DNA of 64,000 nucleotides, from contig NZ_JAVBHX010000005.1 in assembly GCF_030732065.1 (NCBI RefSeq), forward strand, positions 124,001 through 188,000, written 5' to 3'. This stretch comes from Oceanimonas aquatica. Its GTDB lineage: Bacteria; Pseudomonadota; Gammaproteobacteria; Enterobacterales; Aeromonadaceae. The position numbers and the translations under genes are program-made. The notes under the pieces are model-generated. The model did not search any database, was not told the DNA's origin, and saw nothing but the letters and a program-made list of their open reading frames with translations. Positions 19,871 to 33,017 of this stretch are shown here, piece by piece (positions within the stretch are counted from its first letter, which is position 1; every line of letters starts with the position of its first letter).

Positions 19871-20242
19871 TCAGTCGTCACTGGCCTGCAATTGCGCCGC
19901 CAGCCAGTGATCAAAACCGGGCACGGCGCCGAGGTGGGGCAACTGAGTGAGCTTGACCCCCGGATATTGTTCTTTCTTCTCTGCCAGCACCGAGGGCAGG
20001 TCTTTGACCACATGCTTGCCCTCGGCCAGAAAATAGGGAAACAGGGTAATGTCCCGGGCACCGGCGGCCACCTGGGCGTCGATCACCTGGGCCAGAGACG
20101 GCTCGGCCAGCTCCCAGAAGCCATACCCCACCAAATCAAAGCCGCCATTCATGGCGGCCGTCATACGCTGGGCAAACCCGGCGATTTCCTCGTTGGCGGC
20201 CGCCCGCCGACTGCCATGGGCGACCAGAATAAAGCCTTTCAT
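19871..20242 (-). CDS. CbiX-like chelatase (sirohydrochlorin chelatase family)
   Basis: 123 residues, one CbiX unit. The N-terminus FILVAHGSR has the metal-binding His of the family and PYFLAEGKHV carries the second conserved His. Short CbiX proteins insert Co or Ni/Fe into sirohydrochlorin; the exact metal is unclear. Its ATG is one base after the stop of the upstream gene, whose end contains the ribosome site AAGGAG, so the two are coupled. Confidence 0.82.
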   Translation of the reverse strand: MKGFILVAHGSRRAAANEEIAGFAQRMTAAMNGGFDLVGYGFWELAEPSLAQVIDAQVAAGARDITLFPYFLAEGKHVVKDLPSVLAEKKEQYPGVKLTQLPHLGAVPGFDHWLAAQLQASDD

Positions 20243-20243
20243 G

Positions 20244-20666
20244 CTACTCCTTGTTGATACACACTTCAGGCGGCTGAGCCGCCAGCACGTCCACACAAAA
20301 GTCCCAGCAGGCAATGCGATAGTGCTGAATGTCCTCATCCAGGTGGGCCCCCTGGGTTTCCTGGTGAAACCAGGTGAGAAAACGGGATGGGGTGATCAGC
20401 TGGATCTGGCTGTCGATATCGTCGTCTTCGTCTTCGAGCAGCTCGGGCACATCGGCCCCTTCCAGCACGCGATAACCATACAGGTGGCCAAAACTGAGCC
20501 AGTACACAATGTGCGGTGGCGTGTCCATATCGGACGGCACCCCCATGGCCAGCTCCAGGCAGCCGCTCCAGACATCCTGATGCAGCTCGGTGAGCATCAG
20601 GCCCGGTGTCAGTCCGCGGGCACCAGCCCACGGCACGGCGACCTGACGAATTGCGTTCACTTCCAT
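20244..20666 (-). CDS. Hypothetical protein coupled to the CbiX-like gene
   Basis: 140 residues, soluble, acidic (PELLEDEDDDIDSQ around residue 75-88), with four or five Trp and a Cys-containing C-terminus (CWDFCVD, EVCINKE). I do not recognise a family. It begins with ATG 20666 and its stop is one base from the chelatase start, so the two proteins are made together and may act together. Confidence 0.7.
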   Translation of the reverse strand: MEVNAIRQVAVPWAGARGLTPGLMLTELHQDVWSGCLELAMGVPSDMDTPPHIVYWLSFGHLYGYRVLEGADVPELLEDEDDDIDSQIQLITPSRFLTWFHQETQGAHLDEDIQHYRIACWDFCVDVLAAQPPEVCINKE

Positions 20667-20741
20667 AACAGCCTCCCTGGTTCGGGACAGGACCTGCTTC
20701 AGTTATAACAACCTAATGATCGCCGGGGCAAGCGTAGTGTT

Positions 20742-20767
20742 AAAAAAACCCGGCCGGGGCCGGGTTT
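20742..20767 (-). terminator. Rho-independent terminator of hupA
   Basis: Minus-strand stem ACCCGGC / GCCGGGT followed by seven T, about 20 bases past the hupA stop. Confidence 0.9.
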
Positions 20768-20788
20768 GTTGTGTCCTGATTTCGCGTC

Positions 20789-21061
20789 TTAGTTGACCGC
20801 GTCTTTCAGCGCCTTGCCGGCCACAAAGGCGGGCACGTTTGCCGCTGCAATCTGGATTTCCTTGCCGGTTTGCGGGTTACGACCGGTACGGGCAGCGCGG
20901 TGGTTAACCTTGAAGGTGCCAAAGCCCACCAGTTGAACAGGATCACCTTCTTTCAGGCTCTGAGTGATACCGTTGAGTACTTCTTCCAGGGCAGCCTTGG
21001 CCTGAGTCTTGCTCAGATCGGCCTTGGCGGCGATTGCATCGACAAGCTGAGTCTTGTTCAT
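20789..21061 (-). CDS. hupA: DNA-binding protein HU, alpha type
   Basis: 90 residues, the full HU length, with the DNA-arm motif [21 protein letters not shown]. It is a nucleoid protein that bends and compacts DNA. ATG 21061 is preceded by GAAAGGA. Proximity to purHD is also seen in enterobacteria. Confidence 0.95.
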   Translation of the reverse strand: MNKTQLVDAIAAKADLSKTQAKAALEEVLNGITQSLKEGDPVQLVGFGTFKVNHRAARTGRNPQTGKEIQIAAANVPAFVAGKALKDAVN

Positions 21062-21279
21062 AGGGTATCCTTTCTCACTTGGCATTAAGCGGTTGCCCAC
21101 TCTAGTCAAATTCGAGGCTCAAGCAAAGCCTTTGGCTTGAGGCCTGCTATCAAGTGCCGTTGTTTTGTGCGGAAACTGCGGAAAATATCACATTACCGCG
21201 AGTAACGAGCCCGGGCCGCGCCCGAAGCAGTGCTCAGCATAGCCGAGCGGGCCGGGCTCTGCCAAGGCTTGCGCCCGGC

Positions 21280-22143
21280 TCAGGACTTCAGATCCCGAAT
21301 CACCACGGTGGAATCGCAGCGGCCCATGCCCTGCTCCAGCAGCCGCTCGTAAACCTGGTGCACATGCTCGGTAAGGGGCAGCCTGAGTCCTTGCTGCTCG
21401 GCTTCGTCCAGACAAATGCCCAGATCCTTGTACATCCACTGAGCGGCAAAGCCAAAATCAAACTGATCATCGGCCATGGTCTGGGCCCGGTTCTGCAGTT
21501 GCCAGCTCTGGGCGGCACCGCCGGCCAGCACCTCAATCAGGGTGGGAATATCCAGGCCGGCCTTCTGGGCGATCATCAGGCCCTCGGCAATGCCCTGCAC
21601 GGCCCCGATCACACAGATCTGGTTGACCATCTTGCAGCGCTGGCCGGCGCCTACCGGCCCCAGCCGGGTCACCTTTTTGCCATAGGCTGCCAGTACCGGC
21701 GCCGCCTCGGCCACATCATTCTCGCTGCCGCCAATCATGATGGTCAGGGCGCCGTTTTCCGCGCCCAGCTGACCGCCGGACACGGGCGCGTCAATAAAGC
21801 GCACATTTTGCTTGCCAGCGGCTTCTGCCAGCTCCTCAGCCAGTTTGGCGGAGGTAGTGGTGTGATCGATCAGCAAGGCACCACTTTTCATTCCGGCCAG
21901 CACGCCGTCGTCGCCGTAGATAACGGAGCGCACATCGTCGTCGTTGCCCACGCAGACCATCACCATGTCGGCATTGTTGGCCGCCTCGGCCGGGGTGGCG
22001 CCACTGGTGCCACCACAGCGGGCCACCCAGTCCGCCGCCTTTTGCGGGTTGCGGTTATATACACATACCTCATGGCCCGCCTGCTGCAGGTGCCCGGCCA
22101 TGGGAAACCCCATGACGCCCAGTCCGATAAATGCCAGTTTCAT
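21280..22143 (-). CDS. 3-hydroxyisobutyrate / tartronate-semialdehyde-type dehydrogenase
   Basis: 287 residues. N-terminal NAD(P)-binding motif GLGVMGFPMAGHL, substrate motif DAPVSGGQLGAENG, and catalytic Lys in GAGQRCKMVNQ. It is a beta-hydroxyacid dehydrogenase; the exact substrate cannot be assigned from sequence. It follows a co-directional LysR gene (gap 92 bases). Confidence 0.88.
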   Translation of the reverse strand: MKLAFIGLGVMGFPMAGHLQQAGHEVCVYNRNPQKAADWVARCGGTSGATPAEAANNADMVMVCVGNDDDVRSVIYGDDGVLAGMKSGALLIDHTTTSAKLAEELAEAAGKQNVRFIDAPVSGGQLGAENGALTIMIGGSENDVAEAAPVLAAYGKKVTRLGPVGAGQRCKMVNQICVIGAVQGIAEGLMIAQKAGLDIPTLIEVLAGGAAQSWQLQNRAQTMADDQFDFGFAAQWMYKDLGICLDEAEQQGLRLPLTEHVHQVYERLLEQGMGRCDSTVVIRDLKS

Positions 22144-22235
22144 GCTTTGGCTCCTTGGTTATAGTGAACGGCGGTCATGATCCCATGCCCGCCGTCGGGG
22201 AACAAGCCAGAGCCCCTTGCAGGAAACAAGGCCGC

Positions 22236-23129
22236 TCAGCCCAGCTGGTGCAACAGCCAGTGAGAGGCCTCGAACCCGGCATGGGTAAACTGCGGGCTTT
22301 CCCGAATGATTTGCGCCAGCCGGGTGGTGGCCTCATTCACCTGCTCGGCCACGAACAGGGTGGTTCCGGTTTTGGGCAGGGGCGGCAAGCCTTCTTCTAC
22401 CACCACCAGGCCCTCTTCCAGGGTGCTGCGGGGGATCACCCCCACCCCAATTCCCGCCCGTACCGCCGCCAGCACGCCCGCCCGGCTCTGACTGGTAAAG
22501 GCAACCCGGAACGGGGTTTCCCATTGCTCCAGGGCCTGCAGGGCCGCATCTCTGTGGTAACAGCCTTCCACAAACACCGCCAGCGGCAGGGGCTCACGCA
22601 AATGGGCCTGGTGCAGGGGTGAACGAACCCAGACCAGATCATCCCGCCCCAGGCGCTGTCCGCCATCGGACAGCAAGGGCATTTCCACCAGCGCCAGATC
22701 CAGCTTGCGCTGCTGCACCAGTGCCACCAGATGCTGAGGACGGTGGTCGCACTGCACCTCCAGCCGCACCTCGGGGTAGTTGAGCACAAAGGTTTCCAGC
22801 AGCGGCGGCAGGCTGCGGGTAGCGTACTGATCATGGGTGCCAAAGCGCACCTTACCGCCGATCTCCGCGTTCAGAAAGGCGCCCAGTATTCGGTCATGCT
22901 GGTTCAGCAGTAGCTGGGCATGGGAGCGCAGCAATTCTCCCGCCGGGGTTAACCGAACCCCGTATTGCCCCCGCTCCAGCAGCTCGGTGGACACCAGATC
23001 TTCCAGCCGGCTCAGCTGCATGCTGATGGTCGAGGGGGCACGGTGCAGCCGGCCGGCGGCCACCGTCAGGTTGAGGGTTTCCGCTACCACCACAAAGGTG
23101 CGCAGCAGGGTGATGGGCAAGTCACGCAT
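22236..23129 (-). CDS. LysR-family transcriptional regulator
   Basis: 297 residues with an N-terminal helix-turn-helix (LTVAAGRLHRAPSTISMQLSRLE) and a LysR effector domain. It is divergent from the MFS gene at 23246 (116 bases apart), its most likely target, and co-directional with the dehydrogenase gene downstream. Confidence 0.88.
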   Translation of the reverse strand: MRDLPITLLRTFVVVAETLNLTVAAGRLHRAPSTISMQLSRLEDLVSTELLERGQYGVRLTPAGELLRSHAQLLLNQHDRILGAFLNAEIGGKVRFGTHDQYATRSLPPLLETFVLNYPEVRLEVQCDHRPQHLVALVQQRKLDLALVEMPLLSDGGQRLGRDDLVWVRSPLHQAHLREPLPLAVFVEGCYHRDAALQALEQWETPFRVAFTSQSRAGVLAAVRAGIGVGVIPRSTLEEGLVVVEEGLPPLPKTGTTLFVAEQVNEATTRLAQIIRESPQFTHAGFEASHWLLHQLG

Positions 23130-23245
23130 GGTCAGATTTCAACCTTGTTGAACGCAGATATTAATATTCATCGATTTACCGAATGCCGGCAAGAATTCAG
23201 GATAAACAGGTCAGCAGTTCATCACCGGATCAGGGAGTATTCAGG

Positions 23246-24454
23246 ATGAGATTGGCCGTTGTTTTTGGAATGAATCAGATTGTCAGCCATGGATTTGGCA
23301 TGTTTCTGTTTGCCGCCCTGGTACCGCTGATGCGGGACGCCATTCACCTGAGCCACTGGCATCTGGCCGCCATTGGCGCGCTCACCCAGCTGGCCTACCT
23401 CGCCGGCGCCATGCTGCTGGGAGTGCTCGGCCCCCGCCTGGGCACGGCCCGCCTGTCACTGGCCACGGGCTCTCTGTCTACCGCCCTGCTGTTTACCATG
23501 GCGCAGCTTGAAACCCCCTGGCTCATTATGCTGGCGCTGACCTGCCTGGCCGCCAGCGCGGCCATCAGCTGGGGCGCCATCGTGGAGATCATCAGTCGCC
23601 ATGCGCAGCCCGGTCAGCGCTCCACCGCGCTCTCGGCCGCCTCCAGCGGCACCGCCTGGGGTTATGGCCTGAACGGCCTGCTGATCCTGCTGGTGGTGCC
23701 GGTGCTGGGCTGGCAGCAGGCCTGGCAACTGGCCGGCATCACCGGCCTGCTGGTACTGGTTCTGACCTGGCGCCTGCTGAACAGCCTGAAAAAGCCCGCC
23801 GTGGCCACCGCCGATCCCGAGCCGAGTATTCCCGCCTCCAGGCTGCTCGCCACCATCTGCCGCGAGCGCACCGCCTTTCTGGCCTGCCTGATCTGCTTTC
23901 TGGCCGGTTTTACCACCATGCCCTTTTCCAGCTGGCTCAATACCTACCTGGATCAGCAGGGGCTGGCCGCCAGCCTTGGCGGTTACACCTGGACCACGGT
24001 GGGCCTCACCGGCATGGTGGCCGGTCTGCTCACCGGCCGGCTGGCCGACCGCAAGGGTCACGGTGTAGCCCTGCTGGTGATCTTTAGCGGCTTTGCCCTT
24101 GGCCTGCTGGCGTTTGTGTATGATCCGGCCCGTTTTGCCCTGGTGGCCGGTTTTGGCTATGGCCTGATGTACTTTCCCATGTGGGGCATTCTGGCCGGCT
24201 GGCTGAGCAAAACCTATTCCGCCACCGCCACCATGCAGATAAGCGGGGCCTGCATGGTGACCTTTGGCCTGGGCGGCACCCTGGGCAACCTGCTGGCCGG
24301 CTATCTGCGCGCCGCCACCGGCTCACTGGATGCGGTCTTCATGACCCTGGCGGGTGCCGCCCTGGTGCTGGTGATGGTGGGAGCCTGGATTCAAGGCCAG
24401 CGTCCCACTATGGCACCGCCGGTCACTGCGGTGCCGGAAGTGCCACTGCCCTGA
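23246..24454 (+). CDS. MFS transporter (YbfB/YjiJ-like)
   Basis: 402 residues, 12 predicted membrane segments, with the MFS loop motif GRLADRKGHGVAL between helices 8 and 9. Substrate unknown. The start at 23246 begins the first helix and is preceded by CAGGGAG/AGG; the longer frame from 23183 adds a hydrophilic tail and is less likely. Its stop is one base from the end of the convergent DUF1338 gene. Confidence 0.85.
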   Translation: MRLAVVFGMNQIVSHGFGMFLFAALVPLMRDAIHLSHWHLAAIGALTQLAYLAGAMLLGVLGPRLGTARLSLATGSLSTALLFTMAQLETPWLIMLALTCLAASAAISWGAIVEIISRHAQPGQRSTALSAASSGTAWGYGLNGLLILLVVPVLGWQQAWQLAGITGLLVLVLTWRLLNSLKKPAVATADPEPSIPASRLLATICRERTAFLACLICFLAGFTTMPFSSWLNTYLDQQGLAASLGGYTWTTVGLTGMVAGLLTGRLADRKGHGVALLVIFSGFALGLLAFVYDPARFALVAGFGYGLMYFPMWGILAGWLSKTYSATATMQISGACMVTFGLGGTLGNLLAGYLRAATGSLDAVFMTLAGAALVLVMVGAWIQGQRPTMAPPVTAVPEVPLP

Positions 24455-24455
24455 C

Positions 24456-25265
24456 TCAGCTTTCGTTACGGCCGGCGTCGGTGCTTTCAAAAATCTTGTC
24501 TGCCGAGGCCGCCACAAAGCCGGTGTAGAGCTCACCATCGGGTTTGGGGTAGCGCAGGGCAAACTCGTAAAAACAGCTGGGCAGCGCCGCTTCGCCGTCG
24601 GTGAAGGTTACCAGGGCGGTGTCGGCCAGGGTGGAGGACTGTTCCAGCAGCACATCGGGGGAGCCCTTGATCTCGCCGCCGGCGTCGTTAAGCCGGAACC
24701 CCGCCTGCTTGAGGGCGCTGTTCACCGCCTCCAGGCTGTCGTAATGCTGAAGGTGGTTCACGCTCACGGTAAAGTGATTGGCGCGGTAGCCGTACACCGC
24801 CAGCCAGGCGGCATACTCGCTTTCTGCCAGCAGGGTTTTGTAATCGGCGTGAGAGACCCGCCAGGGCGCGCCGGAATAAAGAAAATCCTCCCGCTCCGCC
24901 AGATGCTCATCGGCCTGGTCGATCAAGCCGGCCACAATGCGCTGAAGCTCGGGCGAGCACTGCTCCAGCAACAGCTCGCTGATAAACACCTTGGGTGCGT
25001 CCGGATCTGAATGCTCGTAGTGGCGGGCATAGAGCTTTTTGGCCTCGAAGTGGTATTCGCCCTTTTGCTCATAGCCCAGGGCCAGAAAATGGGCCGCCAG
25101 CTTATTCAAGCCGAGTTTGGGGTGGTTAAAGGTGCGAAAGGCCACGTGATCGTTGACGATGGCCTCGCCGCCGCCCAGCAGATCGTGAATTTTCAGGGCG
25201 CTGGGGGTCACGGTCAGGTAGTGCTGCCAGAGCGCCTCAAACAGTTCCTTTACCGACGTATGCAT
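24456..25265 (-). CDS. DUF1338 protein (2-oxoadipate dioxygenase/decarboxylase family-like)
   Basis: 269 residues. The family metal-ligand segment NDHVAFRTF is at residues about 38-46; a second His region is NHFTVSVNHLQH and the acidic ligand is likely in CFYEFALRYP. Characterised members are Fe(II) enzymes that act on 2-oxoadipate in lysine breakdown. The gene follows astD on the same strand (19 bases), so it is probably co-transcribed with amino-acid catabolic genes. The precise substrate here is unknown. Ribosome site AAAGGAG. Confidence 0.8.
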   Translation of the reverse strand: MHTSVKELFEALWQHYLTVTPSALKIHDLLGGGEAIVNDHVAFRTFNHPKLGLNKLAAHFLALGYEQKGEYHFEAKKLYARHYEHSDPDAPKVFISELLLEQCSPELQRIVAGLIDQADEHLAEREDFLYSGAPWRVSHADYKTLLAESEYAAWLAVYGYRANHFTVSVNHLQHYDSLEAVNSALKQAGFRLNDAGGEIKGSPDVLLEQSSTLADTALVTFTDGEAALPSCFYEFALRYPKPDGELYTGFVAASADKIFESTDAGRNES

Positions 25266-25284
25266 GACGATCTCCTTTGTTCGC

Positions 25285-27775
<2,491 letters not shown>

Positions 27776-27798
27776 GCAGCACTCCTTATGACAATGTG

Positions 27799-27820
27799 GG
27801 CGGGGCACCCCTGCCCCGCC
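27799..27820 (-). promoter_or_regulatory. Intercistronic hairpin between astC and astA
   Basis: A perfect 9-bp stem GGCGGGGCA / TGCCCCGCC with a 4-base loop and no T-run, in the 63-base gap. It may partly block transcription or stabilise the astC message. Confidence 0.6.
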
Positions 27821-27838
27821 GGTAATAACGGTGGTCGT

Positions 27839-29526
<1,688 letters not shown>

Positions 29527-30108
29527 CTACAGCAGCTTCAGGAAGTTACGCAGCAGCTGATGGCCAGCTTCGGTAAGAATGCTTTCCGGGTGAAACTGCA
29601 CACTGTGCACCGGCAGGGTGTCGTGCTGCATGCCCATGATCTCATCCCGCTCACCCTGCTCGTTTTCGCTCCAGGCGGTCACTTCAAAGCAGGCCGGCAG
29701 GGTGTCGGCCTTGACCACCAGAGAATGGTAACGGGTGACGGTCAAGGGATCGGGCAGATCCGCAAACAGACCTTTGCCGGTGTGGCGAATGGCCGAGGTT
29801 TTGCCGTGCATCACTTGTCGGGCCCGCACCACTTCGCCACCAAAGGCCTGGGCAATGGCCTGATGCCCCAGACACACCCCCAGTATCGGCAGTTCACCGG
29901 CAAAACGCTCGATGGCCGCCAGTGATACGCCCGTCTCGTTCGGCGTACAGGGGCCGGGAGAAATGATCAACCCTGCCGGCCGCAGCGCCGCTATCTCGTC
30001 CAGGCCGATATCGTCGTTGCGGCGCACCACCACCTCCTGCCCCAGCTCACCAAAATACTGCACCAGGTTCCAGGTAAAGGAGTCGTAGTTGTCGATCATC
30101 AGCAGCAT
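29527..30108 (-). CDS. pabA: Aminodeoxychorismate / anthranilate synthase glutamine amidotransferase subunit
   Basis: 193 residues, class-I amidotransferase with the nucleophile Cys in GVCLGHQAI and the His/Glu pair in [10 protein letters not shown]. It gives ammonia from glutamine to PabB (folate) or TrpE. No trpE neighbour is present, so pabA is preferred. The ATG and the next five codons form the left attachment core of the genomic island, so coding is intact but everything upstream of the ATG is island DNA. Confidence 0.92.
   Translation of the reverse strand: MLLMIDNYDSFTWNLVQYFGELGQEVVVRRNDDIGLDEIAALRPAGLIISPGPCTPNETGVSLAAIERFAGELPILGVCLGHQAIAQAFGGEVVRARQVMHGKTSAIRHTGKGLFADLPDPLTVTRYHSLVVKADTLPACFEVTAWSENEQGERDEIMGMQHDTLPVHSVQFHPESILTEAGHQLLRNFLKLL
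30092..30108. repeat. attL core of genomic island (17-bp direct repeat)
   Basis: TCGATCATCAGCAGCAT is identical to 63072-63088. It is the reverse complement of the first 17 bases of pabA. Confidence 0.9.
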
Positions 30109-30126
30109 ATTGAACTTATCTCTTTG

Positions 30127-30132
30127 ATTATA
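30127..30132 (-). promoter_or_regulatory. Possible island-borne -10 element driving pabA
   Basis: TATAAT on the minus strand, 18 bases before the pabA ATG. No good -35 hexamer lies at the expected distance. It would give a very short leader. Confidence 0.3.
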
Positions 30133-30160
30133 TTGATAGTGATTAGCCTAACACTGCTTT

Positions 30161-30199
30161 GATACCCGCTCTGATACCCGCAATTTCATTTGATACCCA
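30161..30199. repeat. Left-end integrase arm-type repeats
   Basis: GATACCCGC occurs at 30161 and 30173, with a third partial copy (GATACCCA) at 30192. The 26-base stretch 30161-30186 matches 62931-62956 except for three bases in the spacer. Confidence 0.75.
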
Positions 30200-30515
30200 A
30201 GACCGAGACCTCAACAGCACACATGAGGAGGCCGTATTTTCGCATCTATCCGGTTAGCGTCAAACCTCGACGACTCAACAAAAAGGCAGCCTCGAGCAGC
30301 ACCCCCCTGAAAACAATGACCTGGTTACGTCCAGCAGCTTCTCCGCACCACAGCTCCCCCTGACGAACCTCATGGGTTGACACGGTGCCTAAATGGAAAC
30401 CACCTAACTAAGCTAAGACTATTTTTGTGATAATTAAGATGCACTCTGCAAGTTACTTTTCAGATCATAGCTGTCACGACTTAATTAGTGGCAGCCAGCT
30501 TTAACAATAATAACT
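30200..30515. other. Non-coding island left end
   Basis: No convincing gene between the arm repeats and the minus-strand gene at 30516. It includes the segment CTAAGCTAAGAC (about 30408) that recurs in similar form near 31908. Confidence 0.4.
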
Positions 30516-31694
30516 TCATATTTTATGGCGAGAATACTCAGCCAGTATAATTTTCTTCAACACATCACTTGCATTAGTTCCATCTCTAGAGACAAGCTCA
30601 TCAAGTGCCTCTTTTGCACTTTTACCTATATATGTATTTAGACGACCATTATCTTTATTTTTATCTCTAAACTTCTTCTGTGACCAAGCTCCTCTCAACT
30701 CTCTCATAAACCACTTCTTAGTATTGGCATCTACATCCCATGTAAAATAAGATGCAGATAAAAACCTCAACCTGCTAGACTTTACAATCACTTTGATATT
30801 TTTCGCCAACATTCCACCATGTGCATCATCACTTTTACCCTTTATATACCTCCAGACCCAAGAAACAAAACTATCATTATTAACATCGACCCATTCAAAG
30901 GGATCTTTTTCGTCATTAACTCTATTACAAGCATCCTTTACATTTTGTAGAAGTTCCATCTTAATATTAGAATCCACATCTAAGAACATGAAGAATTCAA
31001 GTGTTGAAAAATACATCCGCCTATGGTCATCTAAATCAAGCGGTAGATTAAGGCTATCATAAAGATAACCACCTCTAAAATTACGAATAACTAACCAAGC
31101 TATAGTAGACTCAAGCTCCCTTCCTTTAAGAAAAGATAACTCACCACAGTCAAAAGCTGACAAACCAGAATAACCAAGGCTATAATCATCTAAAAATTTA
31201 AAAAACAAAAACTCATCACTTACTTTATCAACACCATTTAACCCTTCATTTAAATCTATACCAAGATCCAAAATAGGCTTTATTCTTCTATCAGAAAAAT
31301 CATCAAATTCTACCAGGGAACTTTCCTTTTCCTTATAAATATCTTCAAACCCAAAATCCAATATGGGATCCCTTTTAACCTCAGTTTCACATTCAAACCC
31401 AAAATCAATAATAGGCTCCATCTTGCGGTGGTTATCTCTACCAGAACCGCCTCCAGCAGCTTTTTTCGATTTATTTTTTGAATTAAGCCCTACAGCCACA
31501 TTATCAATATAAAACTTAGCTAAATAATCCGCCATTGATTTGACATCAACAAAAACAATCTTTTCAACACCCTCCGACTCAGCTACTCGCCTAACCAAAT
31601 ATCTCAATTTATATTGATCTTTAGAACCAATCTCTTCAAACCGGCATTTTAAAAAATTGTAATCTTCATAATCAGCAGGTCTATGAAATGCCAC
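30516..31694 (-). CDS. AT-rich island protein with possible ribbon-helix-helix C-terminus (unknown)
   Basis: 392 residues, strikingly AT-rich. Start is GTG 31694, preceded by an ideal AAGGAG at 5-base spacing. An unusual feature is a short repeat: PIIDFGFE, PILDFGFE and PILDLGID within residues about 93-160. The C-terminal 40 residues (LNTYIGKSAKEALDELVSRDG, then a helix SDVLKKIIL) resemble a ribbon-helix-helix DNA-binding domain: a strand, then two helices. The preceding helical part (WDVDANTKKWFMRELRGAW) could be its partner. DNA binding is inferred. It reads toward pabA and may supply some read-through transcription. Confidence 0.65.
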   Translation of the reverse strand: MAFHRPADYEDYNFLKCRFEEIGSKDQYKLRYLVRRVAESEGVEKIVFVDVKSMADYLAKFYIDNVAVGLNSKNKSKKAAGGGSGRDNHRKMEPIIDFGFECETEVKRDPILDFGFEDIYKEKESSLVEFDDFSDRRIKPILDLGIDLNEGLNGVDKVSDEFLFFKFLDDYSLGYSGLSAFDCGELSFLKGRELESTIAWLVIRNFRGGYLYDSLNLPLDLDDHRRMYFSTLEFFMFLDVDSNIKMELLQNVKDACNRVNDEKDPFEWVDVNNDSFVSWVWRYIKGKSDDAHGGMLAKNIKVIVKSSRLRFLSASYFTWDVDANTKKWFMRELRGAWSQKKFRDKNKDNGRLNTYIGKSAKEALDELVSRDGTNASDVLKKIILAEYSRHKI

Positions 31695-32152
31695 AAAAAC
31701 TCCTTACGCAGTAATAATTACATATCTTTATCATTACAATATCATCCTCTTATCAGCGCATTGTCAATGGTTTTTCGTTACAAAAACGCAAATACTCATA
31801 AGCTAAACCTCCTTTTTGAAGCCAAGTGTAGCTTTACAATCAGCTACCACAGTCAAGTCTATATTCAGATAACTCTAGAGTTTGCACTCAGATCACACAA
31901 GCGACTAGCTAAGCTAAGCCACTACTATTTGTGCTTGCCTGTAGAAAACAAACACTTCAAAAACTTATAACTTGCGAGCACTTCCCTCCCGCACTACCCC
32001 TCTCCAACCCAGAGCGCAGCAGCTCTCTCACCCCCTTGCTACATGTCTGTATGTTTAATATGCGTATATCAGTAGACCTTATCTAAAGAGAACTCAGTCA
32101 TATTTAATAACCAGAGCAGTCATTCCTGTGGAAGATACACAGGAGACAAACC
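31695..32152. other. AT-rich intergenic region, divergent promoters
   Basis: 458 bases between divergent genes at 31694 and 32153. No gene with a ribosome site was found. It holds CTAAGCTAAGCC (about 31909), similar to a copy at 30408. Confidence 0.4.
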
Positions 32153-32782
32153 ATGAGAACAAACAAGACTGCAACAAACCCCAAGCAAGCCGACAAAGTT
32201 ATCTCTGTCATCAATCGAGCATTGGCTGATCACCCCAGAACCATAGCGATAAGATTTGATCTTAGATTCCCCTGGGATCTACTTGACTCACTTCACTATG
32301 ACTCACCGTCTCAATACTTCAGAGCAGATCGGGAAGTCATCACCAGGTTCTTCAAATCCTTAAAGTCAAAAATCAACCATTCACTAAGAAAAAGAAAGAG
32401 TGAAGGTAAGCGAGTTCATCCAACAAGCATTCGGTACATTTGGTGCAGAGAAATAAATAATTCAATCCACTGCCACTATCACGTTCTTATACTGCTCAAT
32501 AAAGATACCTTCCAATCACCGGGTAACTACCGATTAATCAATAGTGGAGTAAGCGGGATGGTTTATTCCGCTTGGGCTAGCGCAATCGGGTTAAGTATTG
32601 AAGATGCAGAGAGCCTTGTGCACTTCCCAGACAACGCCAGTTACACCATAAATAAAAACGCCGACCGCCATATCTTTGAAGAGGACTATCACTCGTTGGT
32701 AAATCGAGCCCTCTACCTAGCGAAAGAATTCAGCAAATACACAGCAGATGGCGGCCGCTCTTTCGGCACGAGCCAGAGCTAA
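32153..32782 (+). CDS. Inovirus Gp2 / YagK-YfjJ family protein
   Basis: 209 residues. The central motif IHCHYHVLILLN (His106, His108, His110) recalls a HUH-type metal site, and family members occur in filamentous phages and in islands next to AlpA genes. The likely role is DNA binding or rolling-circle-like initiation, inferred. Ribosome site AGGAG. It precedes the AlpA gene by 29 bases. Confidence 0.75.
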   Translation: MRTNKTATNPKQADKVISVINRALADHPRTIAIRFDLRFPWDLLDSLHYDSPSQYFRADREVITRFFKSLKSKINHSLRKRKSEGKRVHPTSIRYIWCREINNSIHCHYHVLILLNKDTFQSPGNYRLINSGVSGMVYSAWASAIGLSIEDAESLVHFPDNASYTINKNADRHIFEEDYHSLVNRALYLAKEFSKYTADGGRSFGTSQS

Positions 32783-32811
32783 TACTTACAGCATCAGAAA
32801 GGGGTACCATC

Positions 32812-33006
32812 ATGAGACTCATCAAACTTAAAGAAGTCATGGACTGCACTGGCCTGGCTCGCTCTACGATTTACAAATACATATCTGAGCAGGCATTTCC
32901 CAAACCTGTTCCACTGGGTGAGAGAGCCGTAGCCTGGGTTGAAAACGAAATTCAGGACTGGATACTTGAAAAAGTAGCACTACGAGATAACGGAAAGTCA
33001 CACTAA
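32812..33006 (+). CDS. AlpA-family transcriptional regulator
   Basis: 64 residues with the AlpA/MerR-like winged helix (LKEVMDCTGLARSTIYKYI, FPKPVPLGERAVAWVENEIQDWI). AlpA proteins in P4-like and cryptic islands activate the integrase or excision genes; this one may regulate the integrase at the far end. Confidence 0.88.
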   Translation: MRLIKLKEVMDCTGLARSTIYKYISEQAFPKPVPLGERAVAWVENEIQDWILEKVALRDNGKSH

Positions 33007-33017
33007 GAAAAACCAAC

